A DNA stretch of 43,834 nucleotides from positions 1 through 43,834 of the forward strand of contig JAGHUC010000139.1 in NCBI GenBank assembly GCA_018065035.1. The letters run 5' to 3'. Shown here piece after piece: positions 9,140-18,345 of the stretch. Position 1 is the first letter of the stretch; each line of letters opens with the position of its first letter. This stretch comes from Candidatus Egerieousia equi. GTDB lineage: Bacteria; Bacteroidota; Bacteroidia; Bacteroidales; UBA932. The position numbers were made by a program, and so were the translations under genes. Under the pieces are notes generated by a model. That model did no database searches, had not been told where the DNA came from, and was given only the letters and a program-made list of their open reading frames with translations.

Positions 9140-9147
9140 CAAAGTTA
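9140..9147 (-). promoter_or_regulatory. -7 box of the export cluster
   Basis: On the minus strand this reads TAACTTTG, an exact TAnnTTTG match. It implies a transcript start near 9133 and a leader of about 36 nt before the VKOR-fusion ATG at 9097. It is divergent from the signalling-operon promoter, with the two -7 boxes about 35 bp apart. Confidence 0.6.
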
Positions 9148-9160
9148 CTCAAAAAAAGTG

Positions 9161-9189
9161 TTGATGTTGTGTAAACTATACTATCTTTG
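9161..9189 (+). promoter_or_regulatory. Promoter of the five-gene signalling operon
   Basis: TTG at 9161-9163, an 18-nt spacer and TATCTTTG at 9182-9189 match the Bacteroidota -33/-7 consensus. The expected start near 9196 gives a leader of roughly 28 nt before the ATG at 9224. Confidence 0.68.
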
Positions 9190-9223
9190 TAAATTAGAAG
9201 TAATATAACATATATAATAGATT

Positions 9224-10381
9224 ATGGCTATAAAAATCTTAAGCGTAGATGATGAAATGGATCTTGAACTGCTGTTCACCCAGTATTTCCGCAGGAAGAT
9301 CCGTAAAGGGGAGTATGAATTTTTCTTTGCACACAATGGCCTTGAGGCACTTCAGGTGCTTCTTGCGCATCAGGATATAGATATAGTTCTTTCAGATATC
9401 AACATGCCTGAAATGGACGGTCTCACCTTGCTCGCCAAAATCAACGAGATGCGCAATCCTGCCCGCAAGTGCATTATGGTGAGTGCATACGGCGATATGG
9501 GCAACATCCGCCAGGCAATGAACAACGGCGCGTTTGACTTTGCCACAAAGCCTATTGATCTTGATGACCTTCAACGCTCCATAGACAATGCCGTTGCGCA
9601 GATCGAGTACATTCACCAGTCCCAGAAGGAGCACAAGACCCTTGAGGATCTTCAGGGAGACTTGAAAGCCGCAAGGGAGATACAGCATGCCATCCTTCCT
9701 AAGAATTTCAATATGAACAGATTCCCTGACATGGACATCCATGCCAGCATGGAGGCTGCAAAGGACGTAGGCGGTGACTTCTATGATTTCTTCCCTATAG
9801 ATGATACAAGGATGGGCTTCGTGATGGCCGACGTGAGCGGAAAGGGAGTTCCTGCCGCCATGATGATGGCCGTTGGACGCACTATGATAAAAGCCATAGG
9901 CAGCCGCGGAATCGCATCCTGTGAATGCATGAAAACGGTTAACAACCTTCTCTGCAAGGAGAATACCGATTACATGTTCATAACAACATTCTACGGTATC
10001 ATTGATACCGTTACCGGAGAAGTTGACTATACGAATGCCGGTCATAACCCTCAGTATGTGCTACATACCGACGGCAGTCTGTCGGTTCTGAATCCTATAG
10101 GCAATATTGCCCTGGGAATCATGGAGGACATGGATTACAAGAGCAGTTCAACAGTCCTCAAACCTGGAGAGCATATAGTGATGTTCACCGATGGTGTCAC
10201 CGAGGCGGAGAATTCAGACTATGACCAGCTGGGAGAGGAAAAACTCGAGGCTTGCCTCAAGACCATGGCAGGAGCGGGGAGCAAGGAGATTGTGGAGTCT
10301 GTCAATGGTCTGGTAAAGGATTTCGCAAATGGGAATCCACAGAATGATGACGTTACAATTCTAGTAATTGGAAGGAAATGA
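9224..10381 (+). CDS. Response-regulator receiver fused to PP2C/SpoIIE phosphatase (RsbU-like)
   Basis: 385 residues. Residues 4-120 are a receiver domain with the acidic pair at 9-10, phospho-acceptor Asp58 (LSDINMPEMDG), Ser87 and Lys109 (ATKPID). A helical linker (about 125-160, ending AAREIQHAILP) leads to a SpoIIE-type PP2C domain with metal-ligand motifs GGDFYDFF, MADVSGKG, TNAGHNP and FTDGVTE and the C-terminal NDDVTILV. The phosphorylation state of Asp58 should control dephosphorylation of a Ser/Thr-phosphorylated partner, classically an anti-anti-sigma factor. No STAS or RsbW-like protein is encoded in this window, so the partner is elsewhere or different. The stop overlaps the next start as ATGA. 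Confidence 0.92.
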   Translation: MAIKILSVDDEMDLELLFTQYFRRKIRKGEYEFFFAHNGLEALQVLLAHQDIDIVLSDINMPEMDGLTLLAKINEMRNPARKCIMVSAYGDMGNIRQAMNNGAFDFATKPIDLDDLQRSIDNAVAQIEYIHQSQKEHKTLEDLQGDLKAAREIQHAILPKNFNMNRFPDMDIHASMEAAKDVGGDFYDFFPIDDTRMGFVMADVSGKGVPAAMMMAVGRTMIKAIGSRGIASCECMKTVNNLLCKENTDYMFITTFYGIIDTVTGEVDYTNAGHNPQYVLHTDGSLSVLNPIGNIALGIMEDMDYKSSSTVLKPGEHIVMFTDGVTEAENSDYDQLGEEKLEACLKTMAGAGSKEIVESVNGLVKDFANGNPQNDDVTILVIGRK

Positions 10382-11925
10382 GTTCCATTCGTAAAATCAT
10401 ATATATAAGTGCTGCGGTTCTGCTTGTTGCAGCTCTGATTGTTCTGGCTTATCGCATGGGCAGAAGTGACGGGGCAGGCGATGGAACTGTGGTGAGCGTT
10501 GAGGACATGGATGAGCTCGTTACCAATGAGCAGGAGGCAACCGTTGTAAAGAGGGTGAGCCAGCAGATGGAGGCAATAGCCTATCAGCAGAAAACCATTT
10601 CCGAGATGCAGAGGGACCGTGCGGAGGAGCAGTCAAGGATTGCAATCAGCATGCGTGACAAGGCCGAGAAGGAGAGCCAGGCCGCACGTTCGGCAGAGAA
10701 CAGGGCCCTCCAGCTGGCACACGAAGCGGAAGCTTCCGCATTGGAGGCTGCAAGGCAGAGGGATCAGGCCACTTTGGCCAAGAGGGTTTCGGATACCCTT
10801 ACCTATCTTACACTTGGAAGGACACTGGCCAGCAGTTCCATATATGATTACGAGGACGGACAGTATGATATGGCTGCCTCTATTGCTTACGCCAGCTGGT
10901 ATTTCCTTGACAGGTACAAAGGAAATACATATCTTCCTGAATGTTTTCAGGCATTGAACCAGTCAGCCGGTGCCAGTATGTACGCGAGCATGCATGGCAG
11001 GGGTGCTGTCAGGGGCATTGCCGTACTTGGAAACGGGGCATGCGTCCTGGTTTCCGATTATGGAGAAATAGAGTATCAGGCCGTTCCAGGAAAGGAAGGC
11101 AAGGTGCTCCTGCACAACAAGGAAATGGATTTCCGTGCCGTTTGTTCACATGATGACAAGGTATACGCATTGTCCGTGCATGGTCCGGTATGCTTCATCG
11201 AGCAGGACAGGATTCTGCAGTATCTTGCGCTGCCTGACGGAGATTATACAGGCATAGCATACGCCGGCAATGACCTTCTCTTTATCTGGGGAAAGGAGGA
11301 TGCACTGTGGCTTAACTCAAAAAGCGGCAGGTTCGTGTCCATGTCAATGGACATTGGCAATATCAGTACCGCATTGTATTACGGGGGGGATATGCATGTG
11401 TATTTCGAGGATGGCAGAAGCGCTGTTCTTGACAGCAAAGGCGGAACAAGCTACGAAAAATCGCCGTTTGATGAAACAGTCACGGCGGTCCATTATGATG
11501 CGGGAAGCAATTGTGTATATTATGGCGGCAAGAGCGGTCACATTCTCAGAAAGAACCTTACTGACGGTTCCAGCACCATACTTTATGGCCATACCAGCCG
11601 TATATCGTTCATAAACACTCTGGATGAAATCGCTGTTACCGGTTCGTATGACAGGAATGTGTATATCTGGAATCTTCCGATGTTAAGGAACACCAATGAT
11701 CTGCTCATTCCGGCTGCAATCACATCCAAGTCATGGCCGATATCGGCAAAGAGACTGAACGATACGGAAATGCTGGTCGGATACAGCAATGGAACCGTGG
11801 GCCGTTACACCGTTACAGCTTCTGCATTGGCTGCAAAAGTGAGGGCAGGTATCAAGCGTAATCTCACTTATGCCGAATGGGAGCAGTATATGGGTGCCAA
11901 TGTTCCGTACATTAAATTCAAATAA
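10378..11925 (+). CDS. Membrane-anchored coiled-coil / WD40-like beta-propeller protein
   Basis: 515 residues. One N-terminal membrane helix (about residues 7-24) is followed by a charged region and a long Glu/Gln/Arg/Ala-rich coiled coil (about 45-130, with repeats such as RDRAEEQSRIA). The rest is beta-rich, with short repeats ending in YIWNLP and containing GHTSRIS and TGSYDRNV, which look like WD40 blades. It has no catalytic motif. This layout suits a scaffold or sensor that passes information from the membrane to the adjacent phosphatase and kinases. It starts within the stop of the receiver-phosphatase gene (4-nt overlap), so the two are translationally coupled. The fold is likely; the role is inferred from position. 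Confidence 0.75.
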   Translation: MSSIRKIIYISAAVLLVAALIVLAYRMGRSDGAGDGTVVSVEDMDELVTNEQEATVVKRVSQQMEAIAYQQKTISEMQRDRAEEQSRIAISMRDKAEKESQAARSAENRALQLAHEAEASALEAARQRDQATLAKRVSDTLTYLTLGRTLASSSIYDYEDGQYDMAASIAYASWYFLDRYKGNTYLPECFQALNQSAGASMYASMHGRGAVRGIAVLGNGACVLVSDYGEIEYQAVPGKEGKVLLHNKEMDFRAVCSHDDKVYALSVHGPVCFIEQDRILQYLALPDGDYTGIAYAGNDLLFIWGKEDALWLNSKSGRFVSMSMDIGNISTALYYGGDMHVYFEDGRSAVLDSKGGTSYEKSPFDETVTAVHYDAGSNCVYYGGKSGHILRKNLTDGSSTILYGHTSRISFINTLDEIAVTGSYDRNVYIWNLPMLRNTNDLLIPAAITSKSWPISAKRLNDTEMLVGYSNGTVGRYTVTASALAAKVRAGIKRNLTYAEWEQYMGANVPYIKFK

Positions 11926-11933
11926 CGTTCGCA

Positions 11934-14612
11934 ATGAAAAGATTTGCCATAATATTATTATTCATCCTGCTCATTCCTGAAAGCAGCCTTTGGGCAATCA
12001 ACAAGGGCAAGCCTTTCTTCAGGAATTTCAGTGCCATTGAATACAAGGGACATAACAGGAACTTTGATGTCAAGTGTGACGGTGACGGCAGGGTTTTCAT
12101 TGCCAACTTCGAAGGCCTTCTGATATATGATGGAGCACTCTGGCGTATGATTCATACACCCGGGATATCACGCGTTACCTGTTTGCATAACTCAGGGGAC
12201 GGCAATGTGTGGTTCGGCGGAGACGGTTTCATTGGCAATGTCTCAATGTCCGATTCATTGGAAGTGCAATACATTGTGTCGGATACTTCAAAAACGAGGA
12301 GTTTCGGCGAGGTGTCCGGAATTTCAGGTACAAGCGGCAAGCTTGGATTCACTGTAAGTTCAGGAGAATCATATATATGGGAGGAAGGAAAGCTCAGCCT
12401 GGTGCAGGCGCTTGCTCAGAATGAAATCAATATGCCTGAAGCCGCCGGCAAATATGAGGTCAACAGCTGCGTGCAAATTCCAGACAGGGGCCTTACGGCC
12501 ATTGCCACCAATGGAAACGGAGTGGTGGTGTTTGATTCCAACGGAAGCGAACTGTACTCCTTGAGCGCACTTGACGGACTGTGCAGCAGCAATGTCTCGA
12601 ATCTTGCTTATGACGGCAAAGGCTCGTTATGGGGAATAACCGACAACGGAGTCTTTGTTGTGATACTATCGCCAGTGTATTCTTATTATACGGAGAAATA
12701 CGGTCTGGAAGGCCAGGTAAATACTATTCTGGCTACTGGAGGGGAATTGCTGGTGGGTACTCTGCAGGGGCTCTTCAGATTGGGTGATCAGGACAGTTTC
12801 AGCAGGGTGGGGAACATGAATGTTGCCTGCTGGCAGCTGATGGAACTTCAGCCAGGAAAGGCTCTGGCTGCAACGGCGAATGGAGTTTATATGTGTTCGA
12901 CCGATGTAAGGCAGCTTACATCAAGGCACACACTATCCGTGATTCTTGACAATGACAGGTTCCTCAGTGGAGAACTTGACGGTATCTATTTGAATACTTT
13001 CAACGGAAGTTCAACCAAGATTTCCAATGTCCCTAACGTGGTCAAGTTCGAGAAGGATTACACCGGAGGAATCTGGGCTCTGTCACTGAACAGGAACATA
13101 TACTACAAGGCACCTGATTCGGATGAATTCGAAAGGCATCTGAGCGACAATATGTCATTGCTGTTCGAATACAAGGACAAGGAAGGTACCGTATGGAAAC
13201 CTGCTTACAAGGATCTCGGCCTGACCAGCAGCTTCCTTACAGAACGTCAGGAAAAATGGCTCAAGCCGCTTCACGCATACAGCATAACGGCTATGGAAAG
13301 GCTGGGGGAGGATATTGCCTGGATAGGAGGAAGTTTCGGACTTATCTGCATGGATCTGGGCAGAATGCAGGCACTTGACACATACGAGCCTGTAATCAAG
13401 ACAAGATACATGAAACTTGACGGCAACAATCTCAAGGTCACGGTTGCCAGTGACAAGTTTGACCCGATAGGTACAACACTGTACAATTGCAGACTGAAGA
13501 ATTCGGATGTATGGTCATCGCTGCAGGAGGACAATGAATTCGTGTTCAACAATCTTCTTCCAGGCGAGTATCAGCTTCAGTTTCGTGCTGTTGATGCCTT
13601 TGGCAATGTGTCCTATTCGGAACCTCTGGCTATGAGCATTCCTTATCCATTGTATGTCAGATGGTATTTCCTGGCACTTTATCTGCTGCTTATCATACTG
13701 GCGATATATGCTTTCTTCAAATGGAGACTGCACGCCGCAAAGAAAGAGCAGATGAGGCTGGAAAAGGTTGTGGATGAAAGGACAAGGGAACTGAAGGACG
13801 CTCAGGACAAACTTATCCGTCAGGAACGCGAGGCAACGGTAGGACAGCTTACAAAGGGTTTGATTGACCGTATCCTCAACCCTATGAACTACATCAACAA
13901 TTTCGCTCACCTTACCACAGGACTTACAAAGGACCTGAAGGACAACCTTGAGGACGATCAGGACAACATGACCGAAGATATCTTCGAGGACTCAATTGAT
14001 ATCGTGAGCATGATGAACACCAATCTTGAGAAGATAGAGCAGCATGGGGTGTCAACAACCAGAATCCTCAAGGCTATGGAGGAACTTCTCAAGGAGCGAT
14101 CAGGAAATGTTGAGGAAACACTTCTGGTTCCATTGTGCCAGCAGACTGTGAATACCTTCTCGCAGTATTATTCCAAGGATATTAGTTCCTATAATGTCAA
14201 AGTGGAACTGAATGCGGAAGATCCGGAGCTGAAGACCGGAATAGTTCCTGCACAGATGAACAAAGTCATAGGATTGATGCTGGCGAACAGCATATATGCC
14301 GTGAAGAAAAAAGTGGACAAGCTCAGGAATGAGGGTGGCGCCGCTGCATATACGCCTGAAATAAAACTGGCGGTGCGCAGGTCCGGTATTGCCGGCAGCG
14401 TTGCGGAAATTTCTGTACGTGATAACGGAATCGGTATTGAAGATAGCATAAAGGACAAGATATTCGATCCTTTCTTCACTACAAAACCTACGGCCGAGGC
14501 TCCTGGAGTGGGACTGTATCTTTCACAGATGATAGTCCAGGATGTGGGTGGAAGCATATCGGTGGACTCCGTAAAGGATGAATACACAGAATTCACAATT
14601 GTTTTAAAATAA
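11934..14612 (+). CDS. Propeller/Y_Y_Y-type sensor histidine kinase lacking the phospho-acceptor His
   Basis: 892 residues. The signal peptide (about 1-21) is followed by a periplasmic beta-propeller of the two-component-regulator type (about 30-480), a Y_Y_Y-like beta-sandwich (about 490-565, ending LLPGEYQLQFRAVDAFGN), a membrane helix (about 570-594), a coiled coil and kinase domains. The dimerisation helix reads QLTKGLIDRILNPMNYI; where family members have HE before the NP, this protein has Asp645-Arg, so the autophosphorylation His is missing. The ATP-binding domain looks intact: the N box in LMLANSIYAV, DNGIGI, FDPFFTTKP and a G2 loop ending PGVGLYLS. It may bind ATP and act as a sensor or trans-kinase for the next gene's product. 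Confidence 0.88.
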   Translation: MKRFAIILLFILLIPESSLWAINKGKPFFRNFSAIEYKGHNRNFDVKCDGDGRVFIANFEGLLIYDGALWRMIHTPGISRVTCLHNSGDGNVWFGGDGFIGNVSMSDSLEVQYIVSDTSKTRSFGEVSGISGTSGKLGFTVSSGESYIWEEGKLSLVQALAQNEINMPEAAGKYEVNSCVQIPDRGLTAIATNGNGVVVFDSNGSELYSLSALDGLCSSNVSNLAYDGKGSLWGITDNGVFVVILSPVYSYYTEKYGLEGQVNTILATGGELLVGTLQGLFRLGDQDSFSRVGNMNVACWQLMELQPGKALAATANGVYMCSTDVRQLTSRHTLSVILDNDRFLSGELDGIYLNTFNGSSTKISNVPNVVKFEKDYTGGIWALSLNRNIYYKAPDSDEFERHLSDNMSLLFEYKDKEGTVWKPAYKDLGLTSSFLTERQEKWLKPLHAYSITAMERLGEDIAWIGGSFGLICMDLGRMQALDTYEPVIKTRYMKLDGNNLKVTVASDKFDPIGTTLYNCRLKNSDVWSSLQEDNEFVFNNLLPGEYQLQFRAVDAFGNVSYSEPLAMSIPYPLYVRWYFLALYLLLIILAIYAFFKWRLHAAKKEQMRLEKVVDERTRELKDAQDKLIRQEREATVGQLTKGLIDRILNPMNYINNFAHLTTGLTKDLKDNLEDDQDNMTEDIFEDSIDIVSMMNTNLEKIEQHGVSTTRILKAMEELLKERSGNVEETLLVPLCQQTVNTFSQYYSKDISSYNVKVELNAEDPELKTGIVPAQMNKVIGLMLANSIYAVKKKVDKLRNEGGAAAYTPEIKLAVRRSGIAGSVAEISVRDNGIGIEDSIKDKIFDPFFTTKPTAEAPGVGLYLSQMIVQDVGGSISVDSVKDEYTEFTIVLK

Positions 14613-14618
14613 AGTTTT

Positions 14619-15476
14619 ATGAACGATTTGGATAAAATGGAAGATTTGCGCAAGCAGGTGGAAACTCTGCAGGAGCAGATGCGCAATCAGGAGAAACTGG
14701 CTTCACTGGGCCTGCTGAGTGCGGGAATATCGCATGAAGTGCAGAACCCGCTGAATTTTGTGATCAATTTCAGCAAGATGTCAGTAAAGCTTCTGGATGA
14801 TCTTATGGATATCATAGATGAAAACAGCAGCAAGTTCAACGAAGACGATAAGGAGGATGTGGAGGATATCTGTGCTGACCTCAAGGAGAACATGTCCAAG
14901 ATACTGTCACATGGAGAGAGAGCCATAAGCATTATCCGTGGAATACTGCTTCAGAGCCGTGGAAAGAACGGAGAGTTCATGCCAACCGATATAAGCGCCC
15001 TTGTACACGAGTATGTGTGGCTGGCCTACCATTCAATGCGTGCAAACGATAAATCGTTCAATATTGCAATTCACGAAGAGTATCAGGAAAATTTGCCTAA
15101 GTTCATGCTTATTCCGCAGGATATAAGCAGGGCTGTGCTCAATGTGATGAACAATGCCTGCTATACTCTCAAGGAAAGGGCGGGTCTTGGCGATGCTTCA
15201 TATTCCCCGGCGGTAATTGTCAAGGTTACTTTTGATGGCAATGCCGAACTTACAATTTCAATAACCGACAACGGAATGGGAATGACTCCTGAAATCAAGG
15301 CAAAGATTTTCGAGAATTTCTTCACCACCAAACCCGCAGGGCAGGGTACCGGCCTGGGTATGGGAATAATACGTTCTCTTATTGAGGGCAATCACAACGG
15401 CACGATGCTTTGCGATACCGAGCCAGGTGTCGGAACAACAATCACTTTCAAAATTCCGGTTAAAATCTGCAGATAA
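14619..15476 (+). CDS. Soluble histidine kinase with intact H-box
   Basis: 285 residues with no membrane segment or sensory domain. An N-terminal coiled coil (1-28) leads directly into HisKA with His39 (SAGISHEVQNPLNFV), then an HATPase_c domain with the N box (VLNVMNNACYTL), DNGMGM, the F box (IFENFFTTKP) and the G2 loop (GQGTGLGMG). It starts 6 nt after the degenerate kinase and abuts the receptor gene. It keeps the residue its neighbour has lost, and the two share the same NP-[LM]-N-[FY] helix context. Formation of a heterodimer or a trans-phosphorylating pair that feeds Asp58 of the receiver-phosphatase is plausible, but it is an inference. Confidence 0.9.
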   Translation: MNDLDKMEDLRKQVETLQEQMRNQEKLASLGLLSAGISHEVQNPLNFVINFSKMSVKLLDDLMDIIDENSSKFNEDDKEDVEDICADLKENMSKILSHGERAISIIRGILLQSRGKNGEFMPTDISALVHEYVWLAYHSMRANDKSFNIAIHEEYQENLPKFMLIPQDISRAVLNVMNNACYTLKERAGLGDASYSPAVIVKVTFDGNAELTISITDNGMGMTPEIKAKIFENFFTTKPAGQGTGLGMGIIRSLIEGNHNGTMLCDTEPGVGTTITFKIPVKICR

Positions 15477-17837
15477 ATGAAACACAGAATATTGTTACTG
15501 GGCATGTTGCTGTTTCTTTCAGTTCCACAGCTCAAGGCCCAGAATACGGATGAAATATTGAACAAGGCCAGTCTTGCATACGAAGCGGGACGTTTCGAAA
15601 CTGCGGATTCACTTCTGGCCAACAATATACGCAGCATCAAGATCAACGACAGGGAGAGGGCTTACAGAATACTGGCTCTGAGCAATATGCAGCTCGAACG
15701 TGAGGAGGAGACCATACTCTATGCTTCAAAGCTTCTGGAGGCGAATCCTTTCTATAATTCGTATGAAGATTCTCCAAGATTCGCCGACCTGCTTGAAAAA
15801 ATCAAGAAGGAGGGAATAAAGGTCAGTACGGCTTCAAAGTTCGCCGAATCCATAGAGGAGGTTCCGGTTCCTGTAACCCTTATCACTGAGGAAATGATAA
15901 AGGCTTCAGGCGGCCATTCCCTTGCGGATGTTCTCCTGCTTTATCTGCCCGGCTTTTCCCAGATTGGAAGCATTGAGGAGAACAATGCCATGCGTGGCGT
16001 TTACGGCTTGAGCCAGGAGACCATCCTCGTGCTTGTTGACGGTCACAGACAGAACAGCGCTACAACCAACGCCGCACCTTTCGACTATCGCAACAGCCTT
16101 GACAAGATCAAGCAGATTGAGGTCCTCCGTGGTCCTGCTTCATCGTTGTACGGAAACGTTGCTCTTACGGCCGTTGTGAATATCATTACCAAATCGGGCT
16201 ATGACATCGATGGTGCCAGGCTCAGCATGAGCGTTGGCAAGGACCAGTATCTGAATCCTTCAATCCTTATTGGAAAAGGCAATCTCAAGACGGATTTCAT
16301 GGCGTGGCTGTCTGTAACTGACTGTCGTGGTGAAAAGGACGTACTTTCAGGTACTACACACTATATAGGAGGATATAACAGGAAGCCTACCTTCGATATC
16401 GGCGCAAAGGCCCACTGGGGTGATTTCAAGCTGGAAGCCACAGCTACCCAGGGTAAATCGGTTCCATATTACAACCTGATAGAACTTACGGAAATATTCT
16501 CATACGATGATTATGATGCAGTATCAGGAAACAAACCCGGCGGAATGAAAACCAATATCAGGGTGGATGCGGACTATTCGCATTCCTGGGAGAATTTCTC
16601 CATAGACGGAAGCGCTTTTGGTACGTACGAGAAAATCCAGATGTACAATTCCCTTGGTGATACCATCCCATACCAGTATTCCGAGCTTCTGGCAGTGCTG
16701 ATGGGCCTTGAAACAGTCAAGACAAGAGGTGTCTGGCAGTCTGTGAACTGGGAGAACTTCAGTTTCGGAGGCTCGGTGAGCGGCAATTACAATTATAAGT
16801 TCGCCAACGGCATGAGCGGATCCGCTCTTCTGGGAGCACAGTTCGAGACCAGCGTCGTAACTGATGCCTGTCTGTATATAGGTGCGGATTTCGGCCAGAT
16901 AAACAATACAAAGAACAATGTGTTCTTCAATGACCATGAGAACGTGGTCTCAACATTCCTGCAGCTGAAACATAATTTCACCAAAAGGTTCATATTCAAC
17001 GGAGGATTGCGTTACGACCACAAGATACGTCATAACAAACGAAAACTTGACACCTTCTCCCCGCGAATTTCACTGATATGGCTCGCAAATGACATTTTCA
17101 GCCTGAAAGCCGGTTATTCGCACTCGTTTGTTGATGCGCCTTACTTCTTCCGCGGTTCAATGATTCCAATATTCTCGGGAGGAGAGGAACTGAATCCTGA
17201 AAAGATGGATGCATTCCAGGTTTCAGCCAACTTCAACTGGAAAAAGAGCAAGCTCAAGTACGAAATAAATCTGTTCTATAACAAGATTTCGGATATGGTT
17301 TATATCAATCCACAGCTCGAAGTTTCTGAACAGGGAATCAAGTCAACATTGTTCGCCAACGCCGGAAAGATTAATATTGGCGGTATTGAAAATACTCTCC
17401 AGCACGATGGAGAGCGTACATCCTTCAATTTCAACCTTACATATCAGTATCCGTTCACGGTTGAGAATTTCGAGTCGGAGGAACACGATATCAGCAATGT
17501 GCCTAACTTCCTGGCTAATTTTACTATAGCTCAGAAACTTCCGAAAACCAAAATAGGAACATTCAAGCTGTTTGCCAACGTTCATGCTCAGTCATCATTC
17601 AACTGCCTGAACAATAATCTGATTGATAAGCTGATATATCAGAATCTGTCTTATTATGAACAATCCGCCGCTGCAATATTCGGTGTTGGAGCTCAGTGGA
17701 TTTCAACATTCGGTCTGGAAGCCAAACTCGATGTGAACAACCTGTTCAACAGCAAATATGACAGGGGCGGACAGTTACTCAAAGGCGTTCCTTGCCGCGG
17801 ATTCAATATGGTGGGGACTATAAGCTACAGCTTCTAG
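15477..17837 (+). CDS. TonB-dependent receptor with helical TPR-like N-terminal domain
   Basis: 786 residues. The signal peptide ends near LKAQ (residue 22). Residues 25-100 form helices resembling TPR units (LAYEAGRFETADSLL, then AYRILALSNMQLEREEETI) instead of the carboxypeptidase-regulatory-like domain common in Bacteroidota receptors. The plug follows (VPVPVTLITEEMIKASG to VEVLRGPASSLYG-type motifs, ending VVNIITKSG), then the barrel, ending in an aromatic SYSF strand. Its ATG directly follows the kinase stop with no gap, so it belongs to the signalling operon. It could import the signal ligand or be the controlled target. The ligand is unknown. Confidence 0.9.
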   Translation: MKHRILLLGMLLFLSVPQLKAQNTDEILNKASLAYEAGRFETADSLLANNIRSIKINDRERAYRILALSNMQLEREEETILYASKLLEANPFYNSYEDSPRFADLLEKIKKEGIKVSTASKFAESIEEVPVPVTLITEEMIKASGGHSLADVLLLYLPGFSQIGSIEENNAMRGVYGLSQETILVLVDGHRQNSATTNAAPFDYRNSLDKIKQIEVLRGPASSLYGNVALTAVVNIITKSGYDIDGARLSMSVGKDQYLNPSILIGKGNLKTDFMAWLSVTDCRGEKDVLSGTTHYIGGYNRKPTFDIGAKAHWGDFKLEATATQGKSVPYYNLIELTEIFSYDDYDAVSGNKPGGMKTNIRVDADYSHSWENFSIDGSAFGTYEKIQMYNSLGDTIPYQYSELLAVLMGLETVKTRGVWQSVNWENFSFGGSVSGNYNYKFANGMSGSALLGAQFETSVVTDACLYIGADFGQINNTKNNVFFNDHENVVSTFLQLKHNFTKRFIFNGGLRYDHKIRHNKRKLDTFSPRISLIWLANDIFSLKAGYSHSFVDAPYFFRGSMIPIFSGGEELNPEKMDAFQVSANFNWKKSKLKYEINLFYNKISDMVYINPQLEVSEQGIKSTLFANAGKINIGGIENTLQHDGERTSFNFNLTYQYPFTVENFESEEHDISNVPNFLANFTIAQKLPKTKIGTFKLFANVHAQSSFNCLNNNLIDKLIYQNLSYYEQSAAAIFGVGAQWISTFGLEAKLDVNNLFNSKYDRGGQLLKGVPCRGFNMVGTISYSF

Positions 17838-18244
17838 TTCGCATCACCATCCTTGATTTCCACGAAATCAGGGCGGAACACAGTGGATATCCAGTTCTGC
17901 ATAGGATCGCAGGACCAGAAATCTATTACAAATACGTCAGTAACAGGATCTGTGAGGAGAGAGCATATATACTCACTATCAAGCCTGTTGCAATGCTCCT
18001 TGAACTCTTCGATTGCCCTCTCGGTGCACTCGGTGAATTTGCCGGTGTATTGCGGACGTGATGAAAAATAAGGATCCTGGCCGATGTATTCCATGATTTT
18101 GTTGTATGCCTGCTTGTCAGTTACATGTGAGCGCCCCATGTTAATCAGATACTCGTGTGTGCCGTCCTTGTCGCTGCTGCATGATGAGCAGACAGCCAGT
18201 GCTGCAAAAGCAATGCAGCAAACCAATAATAATTTCTTCATCAT
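17834..18244 (-). CDS. Small lipoprotein of unknown function
   Basis: 136 residues from the ATG at 18244 (18241 is an alternative). The signal sequence MMKKLLLVCCIAFAALAVC runs into CSSC, a reasonable lipobox. The mature part is acidic, with scattered Cys and Trp (FWSCDPMQNW) and no family I can name. The longer open frame to 18277 would add residues before the signal peptide and is unlikely. It converges on the receptor gene, with which it shares the palindromic CTAG at the stop codons (4-nt overlap). It is probably exposed in the periplasm or on the outer membrane. Confidence 0.7.
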   Translation of the reverse strand: MMKKLLLVCCIAFAALAVCSSCSSDKDGTHEYLINMGRSHVTDKQAYNKIMEYIGQDPYFSSRPQYTGKFTECTERAIEEFKEHCNRLDSEYICSLLTDPVTDVFVIDFWSCDPMQNWISTVFRPDFVEIKDGDAN

Positions 18245-18320
18245 ATAATTAATTTTTTTTAGAATAAGCGAATTCATTCAAAATCCGGGCCAAACTGGCT
18301 GTACGGAATGCTTATTGTGT

Positions 18321-18328
18321 TATTTTTG
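18321..18328 (+). promoter_or_regulatory. -7 box of the HAD phosphatase gene
   Basis: TATTTTTG matches TAnnTTTG. The likely transcript start near 18335 leaves about 11 nt before the ATG at 18346. No clear -33 element is visible. Confidence 0.5.
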
Positions 18329-18345
18329 CAGCAAAGATATGAAAT

